64,000 nt of DNA from Devosia crocina (lineage in GTDB: Bacteria; Pseudomonadota; Alphaproteobacteria; Rhizobiales; Devosiaceae). Each line of letters starts with the position of its first letter. The first letter of the stretch is position 1. The notes beneath the pieces were generated by a model, which saw nothing but the letters and a program-made list of their open reading frames with translations, was not told the origin of the DNA and ran no database searches. Position numbers and translations under genes: made by a program. This document shows positions 34,282 to 42,521 of the stretch, piece after piece. The stretch lies in NCBI RefSeq assembly GCF_900116545.1, contig NZ_FPCK01000001.1, forward strand, positions 310,001-374,000, given 5' to 3'.

Positions 34282-35550
34282 TTAGCGGGCAAGCAGCGGA
34301 TTGATGCTGGTGCAGACGTTGCCGAGGACGCTGGCAACATCGGCATCAGCGACCCAGAGGGCGTCGAGCGAGGCGCGTACGGTCTGCTGGATCTGGGCGA
34401 AGTTCGCGCGACCAGCGATCACCTGGCCATTAGCAATGCCGTTGACCACTACGTCTTCGATCTGCTCAGGCGAGAGCAGCGGATTGGTCGCCGAAAGCGT
34501 CTCGGTGTTGAGAAGGCCTGCGCGGGCCGGCGGGAAGAAGGACGCCAGCTTTTCGCTGTTTTCCGGATTGGTCATATAGGCCAAAAATTCGACAGCCACA
34601 TCGGTGTTGGGGCGGTTGGCAAAGGCGCCGACGCCGGCCTGGCCGACAACGGAATAGGATCCGGCTGGGCCTTCGGGCAGGGGCACCAGATCCCAGTCGA
34701 AGCCATCTTCGGGAAGCAGTGAGGCGCGCGAAATCTGCGTCACCGTCATGGCCGCGTCGCCAGCGAAAAAGTCGACATTTTCGCCCGGTCCCGGCATCGA
34801 GCCATCGACGAAGACCGCATTGTGAAAGGCGGTCAGGGCGTCGATCATGGGCTGTTCGGCAAAGGTGCAGGTCTTGCCATCGGCGCTCCAGCTATCGGCG
34901 CCCCAGCCACGCCAGAACGCAGTCAGGTTCTGCCAGTTCTGGAAGTTGAAGTCGCGGATGACGATGCCGTCCTTGCCGGCATCGGCGACCGCCTTGGCGC
35001 TGGCCAAGGCATTGTCCCAGGTCCATTCGCCGGCCGCGATCAGCTCGGCAGGCGTCTGGGCGCCGGCCTCGGTGATGAGGTCGTTGTTGACGAACATCGC
35101 GAAGGGCGAGGTCGAGAATGGATAGGCGTAAAGCTGGCCATCCCGGGTCCAGAGGGCAGTCGCCGATTCCGTCACATCGTCGAGCGCATAGCCTTCGGTC
35201 GCGCCGAATGCTTCAGTCAGGGGCGCAAGGGCACCGGAGCTGACGAAGTCGACCGCGCTGGTTTCGAAAATCCAGGCAAGGTCAGGCGCATTGCCGCCGG
35301 CGATCTGAGTGGTCAGCGTCGTGGTGTAATTATCGAAGGGCAGGGGCTCGAACGTGACCGAGACGTTCGGGTGCGTTTCCTTGAACCCTTCGGCGATCTC
35401 GTTGAAGAGCGCCAGGTGCGCCTCGTTGGCGCTCCAGATGGTCATGCGCAGATTGACCGCATCCTGGGCCCAGGAGACTCCGCCCCAGGCGAGGGGCAGG
35501 AGAATGCCGGCTGTGGCCGCCGTGGCTTTGAGCATCGAAAGTCTGGTCAT
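34282..35550 (-). CDS. sugar ABC transporter substrate-binding protein
   Basis: This 422-residue family-1 binding protein has a signal peptide (MTRLSMLKATAATAG…SWAQD) and opens with 'VNLRMTIWSANEAHLALFNE'. Further landmarks are 'GGNAPDLAWIFETS' near 100 and 'FFPPARAGLLNTETLS' in the C-terminal lobe. The ATG at 35550 was chosen because a near-perfect GGAGGAAACG ribosome site precedes it and the signal peptide starts there; the frame is open upstream only inside the next gene. It catches the sugar for the MalF/MalG/UgpC-type importer. Confidence 0.94.
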   Translation of the reverse strand: MTRLSMLKATAATAGILLPLAWGGVSWAQDAVNLRMTIWSANEAHLALFNEIAEGFKETHPNVSVTFEPLPFDNYTTTLTTQIAGGNAPDLAWIFETSAVDFVSSGALAPLTEAFGATEGYALDDVTESATALWTRDGQLYAYPFSTSPFAMFVNNDLITEAGAQTPAELIAAGEWTWDNALASAKAVADAGKDGIVIRDFNFQNWQNLTAFWRGWGADSWSADGKTCTFAEQPMIDALTAFHNAVFVDGSMPGPGENVDFFAGDAAMTVTQISRASLLPEDGFDWDLVPLPEGPAGSYSVVGQAGVGAFANRPNTDVAVEFLAYMTNPENSEKLASFFPPARAGLLNTETLSATNPLLSPEQIEDVVVNGIANGQVIAGRANFAQIQQTVRASLDALWVADADVASVLGNVCTSINPLLAR

Positions 35551-35573
35551 CGTTTCCTCCGTTGATGAGCCGA

Positions 35574-37187
35574 TCAGTAGCCGCGCACGTCTGGCCAGCG
35601 GATCTCGACGCCGGCGCGGTAGAGCTGAGCCTGAAAATCTTCGAGTTTGGTGTCGTCGGCCTGCACCTGGTGCGGGGTCAGGCCATTGTTGAGGCAGTGC
35701 GCCGCGAGCATGCCGGCAACCTCGCCCACGTTCCATTCAACCGGATGGAGGCGATAGCAACCATTGGTGATATGGGTGGTGCCGAGATTTTTGCCCGCCG
35801 GCAGCAGGTTCTTGACGCGGCGCGGCAGAAGCGCGCCGAGCGGGATTTCAAAGGGCGCGGATTCCACATCGACATAGTTGTCGCCACCGGTCGAGGGGTG
35901 GAGGTCGATGCGATACATGCCGATGCCGACGCTGTCGCGATAGCTCTTTGAAAGATTATTGCCGTGGACGGTCATTGACACATCCTGCTCGACGATGCGC
36001 GTGACGGGCAGAATGCGGCGGCTTTCGCGGATATAGGGCGCCATGGCAAGGCCGTGGTCGGTGCCGGTGACGTCGCCGCGGAGGCGCAGGCCGGGGAAAC
36101 CCTGGCCGCCATCGAGACGTGGCGCTTCGGTTTGCAGCCAATAAAAGACCGAGTAGGAGAGATCGGCGGCAGCCTTGAGGTGCTTTGCCTTCTCCTCTTC
36201 GGAAACGTCGATGATGGTCGATTCCATGTAGTCGATCATCGGCCAGTTCACGAGGCAGATGTCGGACTGATAGGCGCCGGGCTGGAAATTGCGGCGTGCG
36301 GCGATGCGGCGGAAGGTCCAGAGATTGCCGTCGCCGGCATTGCGGCGCTGGTCGGCATCGACCAGGAGCGGATCATCATCGGGATTTGGGGTAAAGGAGC
36401 GTTCGGTGATTTCGAGCGTGCGCGGATGCGGCGCCTTGAAGCCGAGCAGCGGTCCGCCCCAGAATTCAGGCTGATACTTGCGCCAGAAATCGTAGTTTTC
36501 CGGCTTGTCGATGGTCTGGTCGCCATCGACGTGATCGATGGCAAAGCAGACGGACACGGCCTGCACATTGTCGGGCTGGGCGTGATCGGGAGCGCTCGGC
36601 TCGCCGGTATCGGATTGCGCCTCAAAACCTTTGGCGTATTCGGTGCCGGTCATCGGCAGGAGATCGCCGAGTTCGGTCGCATCGATCACATAGGGTGCCG
36701 AGCAGACGATTTCGTGGCCACTATCGCGATGGCGGAGGGTGATCGCGCGGACCGTGTCGCCGTCGACATCGGCAGCAACGGGGCGATAGGGCTGCAGCAC
36801 GGTGAGCTTGCCGCCGCCGCGCCAGGGCGCGAGCATGGCTTCAAGAACGGCAAGACCGACGCGCGGCTCAGCGCACAAGCGGCTGACCCAGCCGGCGCCG
36901 GGATTGAGATCGCCCCAGGCGCGGCTCTCCGCGGTCAGGGGATAATTGTCGCGATAGTATTGGCGGATGCCACGGCGCAGTTGCTGATAGGAGCGGGTGA
37001 CGCCGAATTGCTCGACCCAGGAGTGCTCGTCGGGCGGCACGGCCTGGCTCGTCAATTGTCCGCCGATCCAGTCGAATTCCTCGCTCATGATGACGGTGCG
37101 GCCCGAGCGCAAGGCGCCGAGGGCTGCAGCGACGCCACCGAGCCCGCCACCAACGATGAGAATGTCTGCGTGAAGCTCTTTGGTCAT
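35574..37187 (-). CDS. FAD-dependent oxidoreductase of a sugar-uptake operon
   Basis: This 537-residue flavoprotein has an N-terminal dinucleotide motif (ILIVGGGLGGVAAALGAL, about 9-26), followed by 'EEFDWIGGQLTSQAVPPDEH'. The C-terminal part carries 'LLPAGKNLGTTHITNGCYRLHP'. These match the FAD_oxidored (PF12831-type) family, often found in carbohydrate loci but biochemically little known. Its start overlaps the LacI stop by 4 bp (ATGA), and the binding-protein start follows 23 bp after its stop, so it is firmly in the operon. It probably oxidises the imported sugar or an aglycone, by inference. Confidence 0.87.
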   Translation of the reverse strand: MTKELHADILIVGGGLGGVAAALGALRSGRTVIMSEEFDWIGGQLTSQAVPPDEHSWVEQFGVTRSYQQLRRGIRQYYRDNYPLTAESRAWGDLNPGAGWVSRLCAEPRVGLAVLEAMLAPWRGGGKLTVLQPYRPVAADVDGDTVRAITLRHRDSGHEIVCSAPYVIDATELGDLLPMTGTEYAKGFEAQSDTGEPSAPDHAQPDNVQAVSVCFAIDHVDGDQTIDKPENYDFWRKYQPEFWGGPLLGFKAPHPRTLEITERSFTPNPDDDPLLVDADQRRNAGDGNLWTFRRIAARRNFQPGAYQSDICLVNWPMIDYMESTIIDVSEEEKAKHLKAAADLSYSVFYWLQTEAPRLDGGQGFPGLRLRGDVTGTDHGLAMAPYIRESRRILPVTRIVEQDVSMTVHGNNLSKSYRDSVGIGMYRIDLHPSTGGDNYVDVESAPFEIPLGALLPRRVKNLLPAGKNLGTTHITNGCYRLHPVEWNVGEVAGMLAAHCLNNGLTPHQVQADDTKLEDFQAQLYRAGVEIRWPDVRGY

Positions 37188-38215
37188 GTGTTCCGAATGT
37201 GTTTGGTAGAAACAGGGCCGAGGGTGTCGCCCTCGACGATGGCGCAATCGAGCAGAACCTGCTCAACCGGGGCGTCATTCTCCACGCGCCGCACCAGCAT
37301 TTGGGTGGCGGCGCGGCCCATGGCCTCGCGGGGAATGGAGAAGGACGTAAAGCGGCGGCCGTGTTCTTCGGCGCGGATGTGGTTGCCAAGAACGACGATG
37401 GAGAGGTCGGCAGGAACGCTGATGCCGCGATGGCGGGCAACGGCGTCGACGGCGATGGCGTCGGCCAATTCGGTGAAGAAGACGCAGGTCGCTCCTGCTG
37501 CAAGCAGCGCATCGAGCGTTTCGCCCGGGGGTTGCGCCACGGCAAATTGGGTATGGACGAGGTCTGCGCCACCGAGTGCCGGCTCAAAGCCGATCCAGCG
37601 ATCGAGGGTCGATTCCGCCCCCTCGTTGAGGCCCACATAGGCGATGCGTTGGTGGCCCAGAGCCTTGGCGCGATCAACGAGCGCTGTCGTCGCGGCAACG
37701 TAGCCGCCCCCGACATAGGGCACGGGACCGCCTGCATCGTCGCGGCGGCCAACAGCGACGAATGGGAAGTCGCCGGCAACCAGCCGGGTCAACTCGTCCC
37801 GATCGAACTGACGTCCGAGAATGATGCAGCCATCGGCAAGCCTGAGGCGAACATTGTCGCCAAAGATACGCCGCTTGACGCCCGCGCCGGTCAACAGCAG
37901 CAGGTCGTAGCCCAGTTCCTGCGCCGCTTCCTCGATGCCGAGGAGAAATGGCGTGAAAAAATCGGCCTGGGCGGAAGGAAATGCCGGCTCATAGGTGAAT
38001 ACACCCAGAATCCGGTTGAGGCCCTTGACCATGCGGCGTGCCACGGGATCGGCGACATAACCGGTTTCGCGAATAACTTTTTGTACGCGTTCGCGTGTCT
38101 CGGGTGGAATACGGTTGGCATTCTCAGGCGAACCGTTCAGCACGAAAGACACGGTTGCCTGGCTCACGCCGGCAAGCCTTGCAATGTCCTTCTGTGTCAG
38201 TCGCCGCGTCACCAT
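37184..38215 (-). CDS. LacI-family transcriptional regulator
   Basis: This 343-residue regulator has the LacI helix-turn-helix at 4-27 ('TQKDIARLAGVSQATVSFVL'), the hinge helix and a periplasmic-binding-protein-like sugar domain ('GVFTYEPAFPSAQADFFTPF', 'HQRIAYVGLNEG'). It is the first gene of the sugar importer operon and overlaps the oxidoreductase gene by 4 bp. Two GCTAATRCGYATYA-type operators lie just upstream and a third lies at the divergent binding-protein promoter, so it probably represses both units. Confidence 0.93.
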   Translation of the reverse strand: MVTRRLTQKDIARLAGVSQATVSFVLNGSPENANRIPPETRERVQKVIRETGYVADPVARRMVKGLNRILGVFTYEPAFPSAQADFFTPFLLGIEEAAQELGYDLLLLTGAGVKRRIFGDNVRLRLADGCIILGRQFDRDELTRLVAGDFPFVAVGRRDDAGGPVPYVGGGYVAATTALVDRAKALGHQRIAYVGLNEGAESTLDRWIGFEPALGGADLVHTQFAVAQPPGETLDALLAAGATCVFFTELADAIAVDAVARHRGISVPADLSIVVLGNHIRAEEHGRRFTSFSIPREAMGRAATQMLVRRVENDAPVEQVLLDCAIVEGDTLGPVSTKHIRNT

Positions 38216-38232
38216 GCCGTTCCCACAATCTG

Positions 38233-38247
38233 CTAATGCGTATCAGC
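38233..38247. promoter_or_regulatory. LacI-type operator O1
   Basis: GCTAATGCGTATCAG, 18-32 bp upstream of the LacI gene start, is an imperfect palindrome centred on GCGTAT. Together with O2 it forms a larger dyad, AATGCGTAT-N8-ATACGCATT (38236-38261). Confidence 0.7.
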
Positions 38248-38248
38248 G

Positions 38249-38263
38249 CTAATACGCATTACC
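38249..38263. promoter_or_regulatory. LacI-type operator O2
   Basis: GCTAATACGCATTAC starts 16 bp after O1, in the same orientation. It differs from O3 (GCTAATACGTATTAC) at a single base. Confidence 0.72.
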
Positions 38264-38462
38264 GCAATGGTATGGCGTCCACAAGCTGTTTTCATCGATC
38301 ATGTTCGGTAACCTGACGACCTAGATACGATGTTCTCTGCCGGGCCGCGTGGCTCGCTCCTCAACCTGCTGAACAGGCCAAGGCATGTGCCCTTAATCGG
38401 TTGAAGCCACACGAAGGCACGCAGTGTTGCTCTGAATGCGGTTCTGACCTCCAACGGTACTC
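38264..38462. other. central part of the divergent LacI / binding-protein intergenic region
   Basis: This stretch lies between the LacI operators O1/O2 and the candidate promoter of the family-5 binding protein. It shows no convincing coding sequence, and no strong hairpin was noticed. It probably holds the upstream part of the LacI promoter, for which no clear -35/-10 pair could be set. Confidence 0.4.
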
Positions 38463-38491
38463 TTGCGAAAAGTCATCATACTTGATATGAC
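38463..38491 (+). promoter_or_regulatory. candidate sigma-70 promoter of the family-5 binding protein
   Basis: TTGCGA (38463-38468), a 17-base spacer and TATGAC (38486-38491) give a moderate sigma-70 match. Operator O3 begins 4 bases after the -10 box, covering the likely start of transcription. Confidence 0.5.
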
Positions 38492-38494
38492 TGT

Positions 38495-38509
38495 GCTAAT
38501 ACGTATTAC
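38495..38509. promoter_or_regulatory. LacI-type operator O3
   Basis: GCTAATACGTATTAC contains the perfect 12-bp palindrome TAATACGTATTA (38497-38508). It is one base different from O2, which sits about 246 bp away upstream of the LacI gene. It lies between the -10 box and the ribosome site of the solute-binding-protein gene, a classical repressor position. Confidence 0.75.
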
Positions 38510-38561
38510 TAGCGTAGAAGAACATCTGAGCTTCCGAACCGGAAGCCGGGAGGAGAGCATT

Positions 38562-40169
38562 ATGACGAGATTTTCGCGTATTCTTATAACCGGTGCCGCG
38601 CTTGCTACGTTGATCATGGCAGCACCTGCCATGGCTGCCACGCCAGATGATCAACTCATCATTGGAACGTCCTTGGCGCAGGTACTCTCCCTCGATCCGC
38701 AGCAAGCAACCGAGGTGAAGGCGCAGGAAATCCTGGCCAACACTTATGATCGGCTCGTCCACTTCACCGGAACCTCGGGAACCGATGGCAGCACGATCAA
38801 GCCGCAGCTAGCCGAAAGCTGGGAGATCGATGCTACAGGGATCACTTTTTTGCTGCGCGATGCGGAGTTTGCATCAGGCAATCCCGTAACTTCAGATGAT
38901 GTGGTGTTCTCGCTTGTGCGCCTGCTGAAGCTGGAACTGTCGTCTGCTTCGAGCTTGAAAACTTTCGGCTACAATGCTGACAACATCGAGAGCATGGTTT
39001 CAGCCTTAGACAGCAAGACTGTGCGCATCGAGCTGACCGACGACATCACTGCAGAATCCCTGCTGTATCGTCTGGCCGGAGGCTTTGCCAGCATCGTCGA
39101 CAGCGTTGAGGTGCAAAAGCACGTCAGCAATGGCGACTATGGCAATGAATGGCTGCGCACCAACACGGCAGGATCAGGCCCATATGTCCTCCGGCGCTGG
39201 GCGCCTAACGAGATCGTCATGCTTGAGGCCAACGAGCAGTTCTGGGGTGGCCCGACAGCGATGCGTCGCGTGATCTTTCGTCACACGCCTGAAAGCCAGG
39301 CTGCACGACTGATGCTGGAGCGCGGCGACATCGATATCGCAAATGCACTTACCGCGGCCGACGTCGCGAATTTCGCCAACAAAGACGGGTTCGAGATCGA
39401 CCGGGTCAAGACCGGCGGCTTCTATATGCTCGCCATGAACGCCGGCAAGGAACCCCTGGACAACCCGCTGGTCCGTGAAGCGATCGCTCATGGCATCGAT
39501 TACCAGGGTATCGCTCAAACGATCCTCGGCCCCTATGGCCGGGCGCGCAATGTGCCGGTGCCCGAAGACATTGAAGGCGCCATCGCCAATCCGGATTGGT
39601 CGCTCCAACCGGAAAAGGCTCGTCAGCTGCTTGCCGAGGCTGGTTACCCCGAAGGTTTTTCACTCACCCTCAAAACTATTTCTGAGACCCCGCGCGTCGA
39701 CATGGCGACTGCAATCCAGGCCAATCTCGCCGAGATCGGCATTACCGTGCGCATCCAGCAGGGCAACGGCTCCGATATCATCGCGTCACATCGTGCCCGT
39801 GACTTTGAGCTGCTCATTCCCCAGACCTCGTCTGGCGAGCCCACAGCCTTGGGTTCGATCGACAGCTTCACGAACAATCCTGATAATTCGCTCGAGGCCA
39901 ACAACGCAGGCAACAATGTCTGGCGATCCGCTTGGGACATTCCGGAACTACACGAGTTGCGAGGTGCTGCTAACCGCGAGCGCGACGTGGCCAAGCGGCT
40001 CGATATGGTCAGGCTGCTGCAAGAAATGTTCATCGAGCAGAAGCCGGCCGTATTGCCGATGTTCGAGCGTTTCGAGCCCATCGTCGTCAATGCGAAGGTG
40101 CAAGGTTACAGTGGTCACCCGCGCTCGCTAACGCGCCTCGACGGTGTCACAAAGTCGGATGTGGATTGA
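38562..40169 (+). CDS. family-5 (peptide/nickel/opine-type) ABC solute-binding protein
   Basis: This 535-residue periplasmic protein has a signal peptide (MTRFSRILITGAALATLIMA…AMAA). The SBP_bac_5 signature region includes 'QEILANTYDRLVHF' (55-68), 'ESWEIDATGITFLLRDAEFASGNPVTSDDVVFS' in parts, and 'PLVREAIAHGIDYQGIAQTI' in the second lobe. Ligands of the family include oligopeptides, glutathione, opines and sugars. The ATG at 38562 follows a GGGAGGAG site. No permease or ATPase gene follows, so it must work with components encoded elsewhere. A gamma-glutamyltransferase gene is next, after a terminator. Confidence 0.9.
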   Translation: MTRFSRILITGAALATLIMAAPAMAATPDDQLIIGTSLAQVLSLDPQQATEVKAQEILANTYDRLVHFTGTSGTDGSTIKPQLAESWEIDATGITFLLRDAEFASGNPVTSDDVVFSLVRLLKLELSSASSLKTFGYNADNIESMVSALDSKTVRIELTDDITAESLLYRLAGGFASIVDSVEVQKHVSNGDYGNEWLRTNTAGSGPYVLRRWAPNEIVMLEANEQFWGGPTAMRRVIFRHTPESQAARLMLERGDIDIANALTAADVANFANKDGFEIDRVKTGGFYMLAMNAGKEPLDNPLVREAIAHGIDYQGIAQTILGPYGRARNVPVPEDIEGAIANPDWSLQPEKARQLLAEAGYPEGFSLTLKTISETPRVDMATAIQANLAEIGITVRIQQGNGSDIIASHRARDFELLIPQTSSGEPTALGSIDSFTNNPDNSLEANNAGNNVWRSAWDIPELHELRGAANRERDVAKRLDMVRLLQEMFIEQKPAVLPMFERFEPIVVNAKVQGYSGHPRSLTRLDGVTKSDVD

Positions 40170-40533
40170 TCCGTCGCTTGAAGGAGGGAAGGCCGTTCCG
40201 TCGGCCTTCCCTCCAGATCATGTCGATGCCGACTCTGAGCTTATCGTGTCGGCTCAGCGATAATTTGCATTGAGAAGCCAGAGCAGCAGAGCTGCTTCAG
40301 CATAGCGTTGAGCCAGGGCGCCCGAATGGCTCACGCATATAGACCGGTTGCGCAAAACATCTACTGGGCGGGTCCGACCCGCTCCTCATGACTGAAGATT
40401 TTTTTTGCGCCACGCTTGATCGCTTGTGTCTTCGGATCGCCCTGCTGACCAGCTGCAACAGGGAAGGCGGCTTTTCCTTGGGTTTACACAGTGTTCGATC
40501 AGGACCAACATGCCTCCGTCGATGGAGGGAAAC
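40170..40533. other. 364-bp gap between binding protein and gamma-glutamyltransferase
   Basis: The first part holds the 13-bp terminator hairpin at 40183-40214. The remainder must contain the gamma-glutamyltransferase promoter, but no clear -35/-10 pair and no coding region was recognised. Confidence 0.4.
40183..40214 (+). terminator. strong hairpin after the family-5 binding protein
   Basis: GGAGGGAAGGCCG (40183-40195) pairs perfectly over 13 bp with CGGCCTTCCCTCC (40202-40214) around a 6-base loop. It starts 13 bp after the stop codon. The T tract is missing, but the stem is strong enough to end or protect the transcript. Confidence 0.7.
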
Positions 40534-42267
40534 ATGAAACTGCTCAACTCTATGAACAAGATGCTTGCTGCGTGCGTCGTTCTACCAGCGGCGGCGCTGG
40601 CGCAGGATGCACCGCATCAGCCGGAAGACACCACGGCGATCATCGAAAAGGAAACCGTTCGCGCAGAGGACTTTATGGTGGCTTCGGCTCATCCGCTGGC
40701 AACCCAGGCCGGCTATGATGTGCTGGCCGCAGGCGGGACGGCTGCAGATGCTGCCGTCGCCGTGCAGACGATGCTGGGCCTTGTGGAGCCACAAAGTTCC
40801 GGCCTCGGTGGTGGCGCCTTCGTGCTCTATTTCGACAAGGAAAGCGGTGAGATCACCACCTACGATGCCCGTGAAAAGGCGCCGCTGGCGGCGGACGGCA
40901 CCTACTTCCTCGATGGAAACGGCGAACCCATGGAGTTCATGGATGCGGTGATCGGCGGCCGCTCTGCCGGCGTGCCGGGAACGCCGAAACTGCTTGAAAA
41001 ACTGCATGCCGATCACGGCAGCACGGACTGGGCGGCGCTGCTCGAGCCAGCCATCGAAACAGCGGAAGAGGGGTTCCAGGTTTCCCAGCGTATGGCAGCC
41101 TCGGTGGCGGACGCAGAAGGGCTCGACCGGTTTGTGGAAACGGCTGAATACTTCCTGCCCGGAGGAGAGCCCATCGCAGAGGGCAGCCTGCTCAGGAATC
41201 CAGCCTATGCCGAGACCCTGAAGCTTTTTGCGGAGCAGGGATCAGCGCCGTTCTATACCGGTGAAATCGCCCAGGACATCGTGGCGGCGCTTAACACCAA
41301 TATCAATCCCGGTATGCTGACCATGGAGGATTTCGCGGCCTACGAGGTGGCGATGCGCGAACCGGTCTGCACCGATTATCGCGGATTCGATGTTTGCGGC
41401 ATGGCGCCGCCCAGCTCCGGCGGCCTCACCGTTGGACAGATCCTCAACCTGCTCGAGCCCTTCGACCTGCGAACGATGGGGGATGGTGTCGAGGCGCGGC
41501 ATCTTTTCACCCAGGCTTCGCGCCTGGCATTTGCCGATCGAGGGCTCTACATGGCCGACAGCGACTTCGTCGACGTGCCCCAAGGCCTTCTGGACGAGGA
41601 ATATCTTGCCGAGCGCTCGGCGCTGATCGATCCGGAGCGGGACATGGGAACGGCGACGGCCGGTACGCCGCCAGGAAATGATGTTGCCTGGCTTTCTCCC
41701 GATACCGATCGACCCAAGCATGGAACCTCGCACTTCGTGATCGTCGACAGCGCCGGAAACATGATCTCGGCAACGACCACTATCGAAAGCGGCTTCGGCA
41801 ATCGCGTCATGACCCGGGGCTTTCTCCTCAACAACGAGCTCACGGACTTTTCCTTCACCGCAGAAGCCGATGGCGCGCCGGTGGCGAACCGGGTCGAACC
41901 GGGCAAGCGCCCACGCTCGTCCATGGCGCCCACCATCGTGTTGCAGGATGGAGCACCTGTGCTGCTTACCGGTAGTCCGGGCGGCGCCAACATCATCGAC
42001 TACACGGCTCTGTCCATCATTGCCTTGTTGGATTGGGACATGGACCCACAGGCGGCTATCGATCTTCCGCACGTCATCAATCTCAATGGCGGGACCCGCG
42101 TCGAAGAAGGCGAGGGGGCCGAAGCCATGAGCGAGGGCCTTTCGGCTCTGGGCCATGACGTGACGATTGCCAACCTCAACTCCGGCCTTCACGTCATTCA
42201 GATCACGGATGATGGCCTCAGGGGCGCAGCCGACAAGCGTCGAGAAGGGATCGTGCTCGGCAACTAA
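40534..42267 (+). CDS. ggt: gamma-glutamyltransferase
   Basis: This 577-residue periplasmic Ntn-hydrolase cuts or transfers the gamma-glutamyl group of glutathione and related compounds. A signal peptide (MKLLNSMNKMLAACVV…ALAQD) is followed by the large subunit. The autoprocessing nucleophile is Thr398 in PKHGTSHFVIVD, which begins the small subunit, and oxyanion-side residues lie in SSMAP and LTGSPGGANII. 'SSGLGGGAFVLYFD' is also typical. GGAGGGAAAC precedes the ATG at 40534. It may feed an ABC importer that uses the preceding binding protein. A GC-rich terminator hairpin follows. Confidence 0.94.
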   Translation: MKLLNSMNKMLAACVVLPAAALAQDAPHQPEDTTAIIEKETVRAEDFMVASAHPLATQAGYDVLAAGGTAADAAVAVQTMLGLVEPQSSGLGGGAFVLYFDKESGEITTYDAREKAPLAADGTYFLDGNGEPMEFMDAVIGGRSAGVPGTPKLLEKLHADHGSTDWAALLEPAIETAEEGFQVSQRMAASVADAEGLDRFVETAEYFLPGGEPIAEGSLLRNPAYAETLKLFAEQGSAPFYTGEIAQDIVAALNTNINPGMLTMEDFAAYEVAMREPVCTDYRGFDVCGMAPPSSGGLTVGQILNLLEPFDLRTMGDGVEARHLFTQASRLAFADRGLYMADSDFVDVPQGLLDEEYLAERSALIDPERDMGTATAGTPPGNDVAWLSPDTDRPKHGTSHFVIVDSAGNMISATTTIESGFGNRVMTRGFLLNNELTDFSFTAEADGAPVANRVEPGKRPRSSMAPTIVLQDGAPVLLTGSPGGANIIDYTALSIIALLDWDMDPQAAIDLPHVINLNGGTRVEEGEGAEAMSEGLSALGHDVTIANLNSGLHVIQITDDGLRGAADKRREGIVLGN

Positions 42268-42290
42268 AGCACCGAGCGATAGCAATGGGT

Positions 42291-42318
42291 GCCGGCCGCT
42301 GACGGATCAGCGGCCGGC
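42291..42318 (+). terminator. hairpin after gamma-glutamyltransferase
   Basis: GCCGGCCGCTGA (42291-42302) and TCAGCGGCCGGC (42307-42318) form a perfect 12-bp stem with loop CGGA, 24 bp after the stop codon. No T tract follows. It sits in the 254-bp gap before the convergent polysaccharide locus. Confidence 0.65.
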
Positions 42319-42521
42319 GAAGTTATCACCTGAAACGTCCTCTTATCCGGGCAGATGCAGCAGCGTTACAAACGAAAGAAGGCAAGCCGCCGCTGATGTG
42401 CACGCCTTCGGCGAATAACGGCCGTCTTGTGTTAGCCAGATGCTAGCGAAACAACGTCACGTTTGCCTCCCAAGAGACGCGTTCATGTCGAAATTGGTTG
42501 GGGTGGAGGACCCCGCGGCTT

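Noticed and set aside
36054..37640. A 528-codon open frame on the plus strand opposite the FAD oxidoreductase.
   Set aside because: It lies fully opposite the FAD oxidoreductase and the end of the LacI gene, which are both supported by motifs and by the operon overlap.
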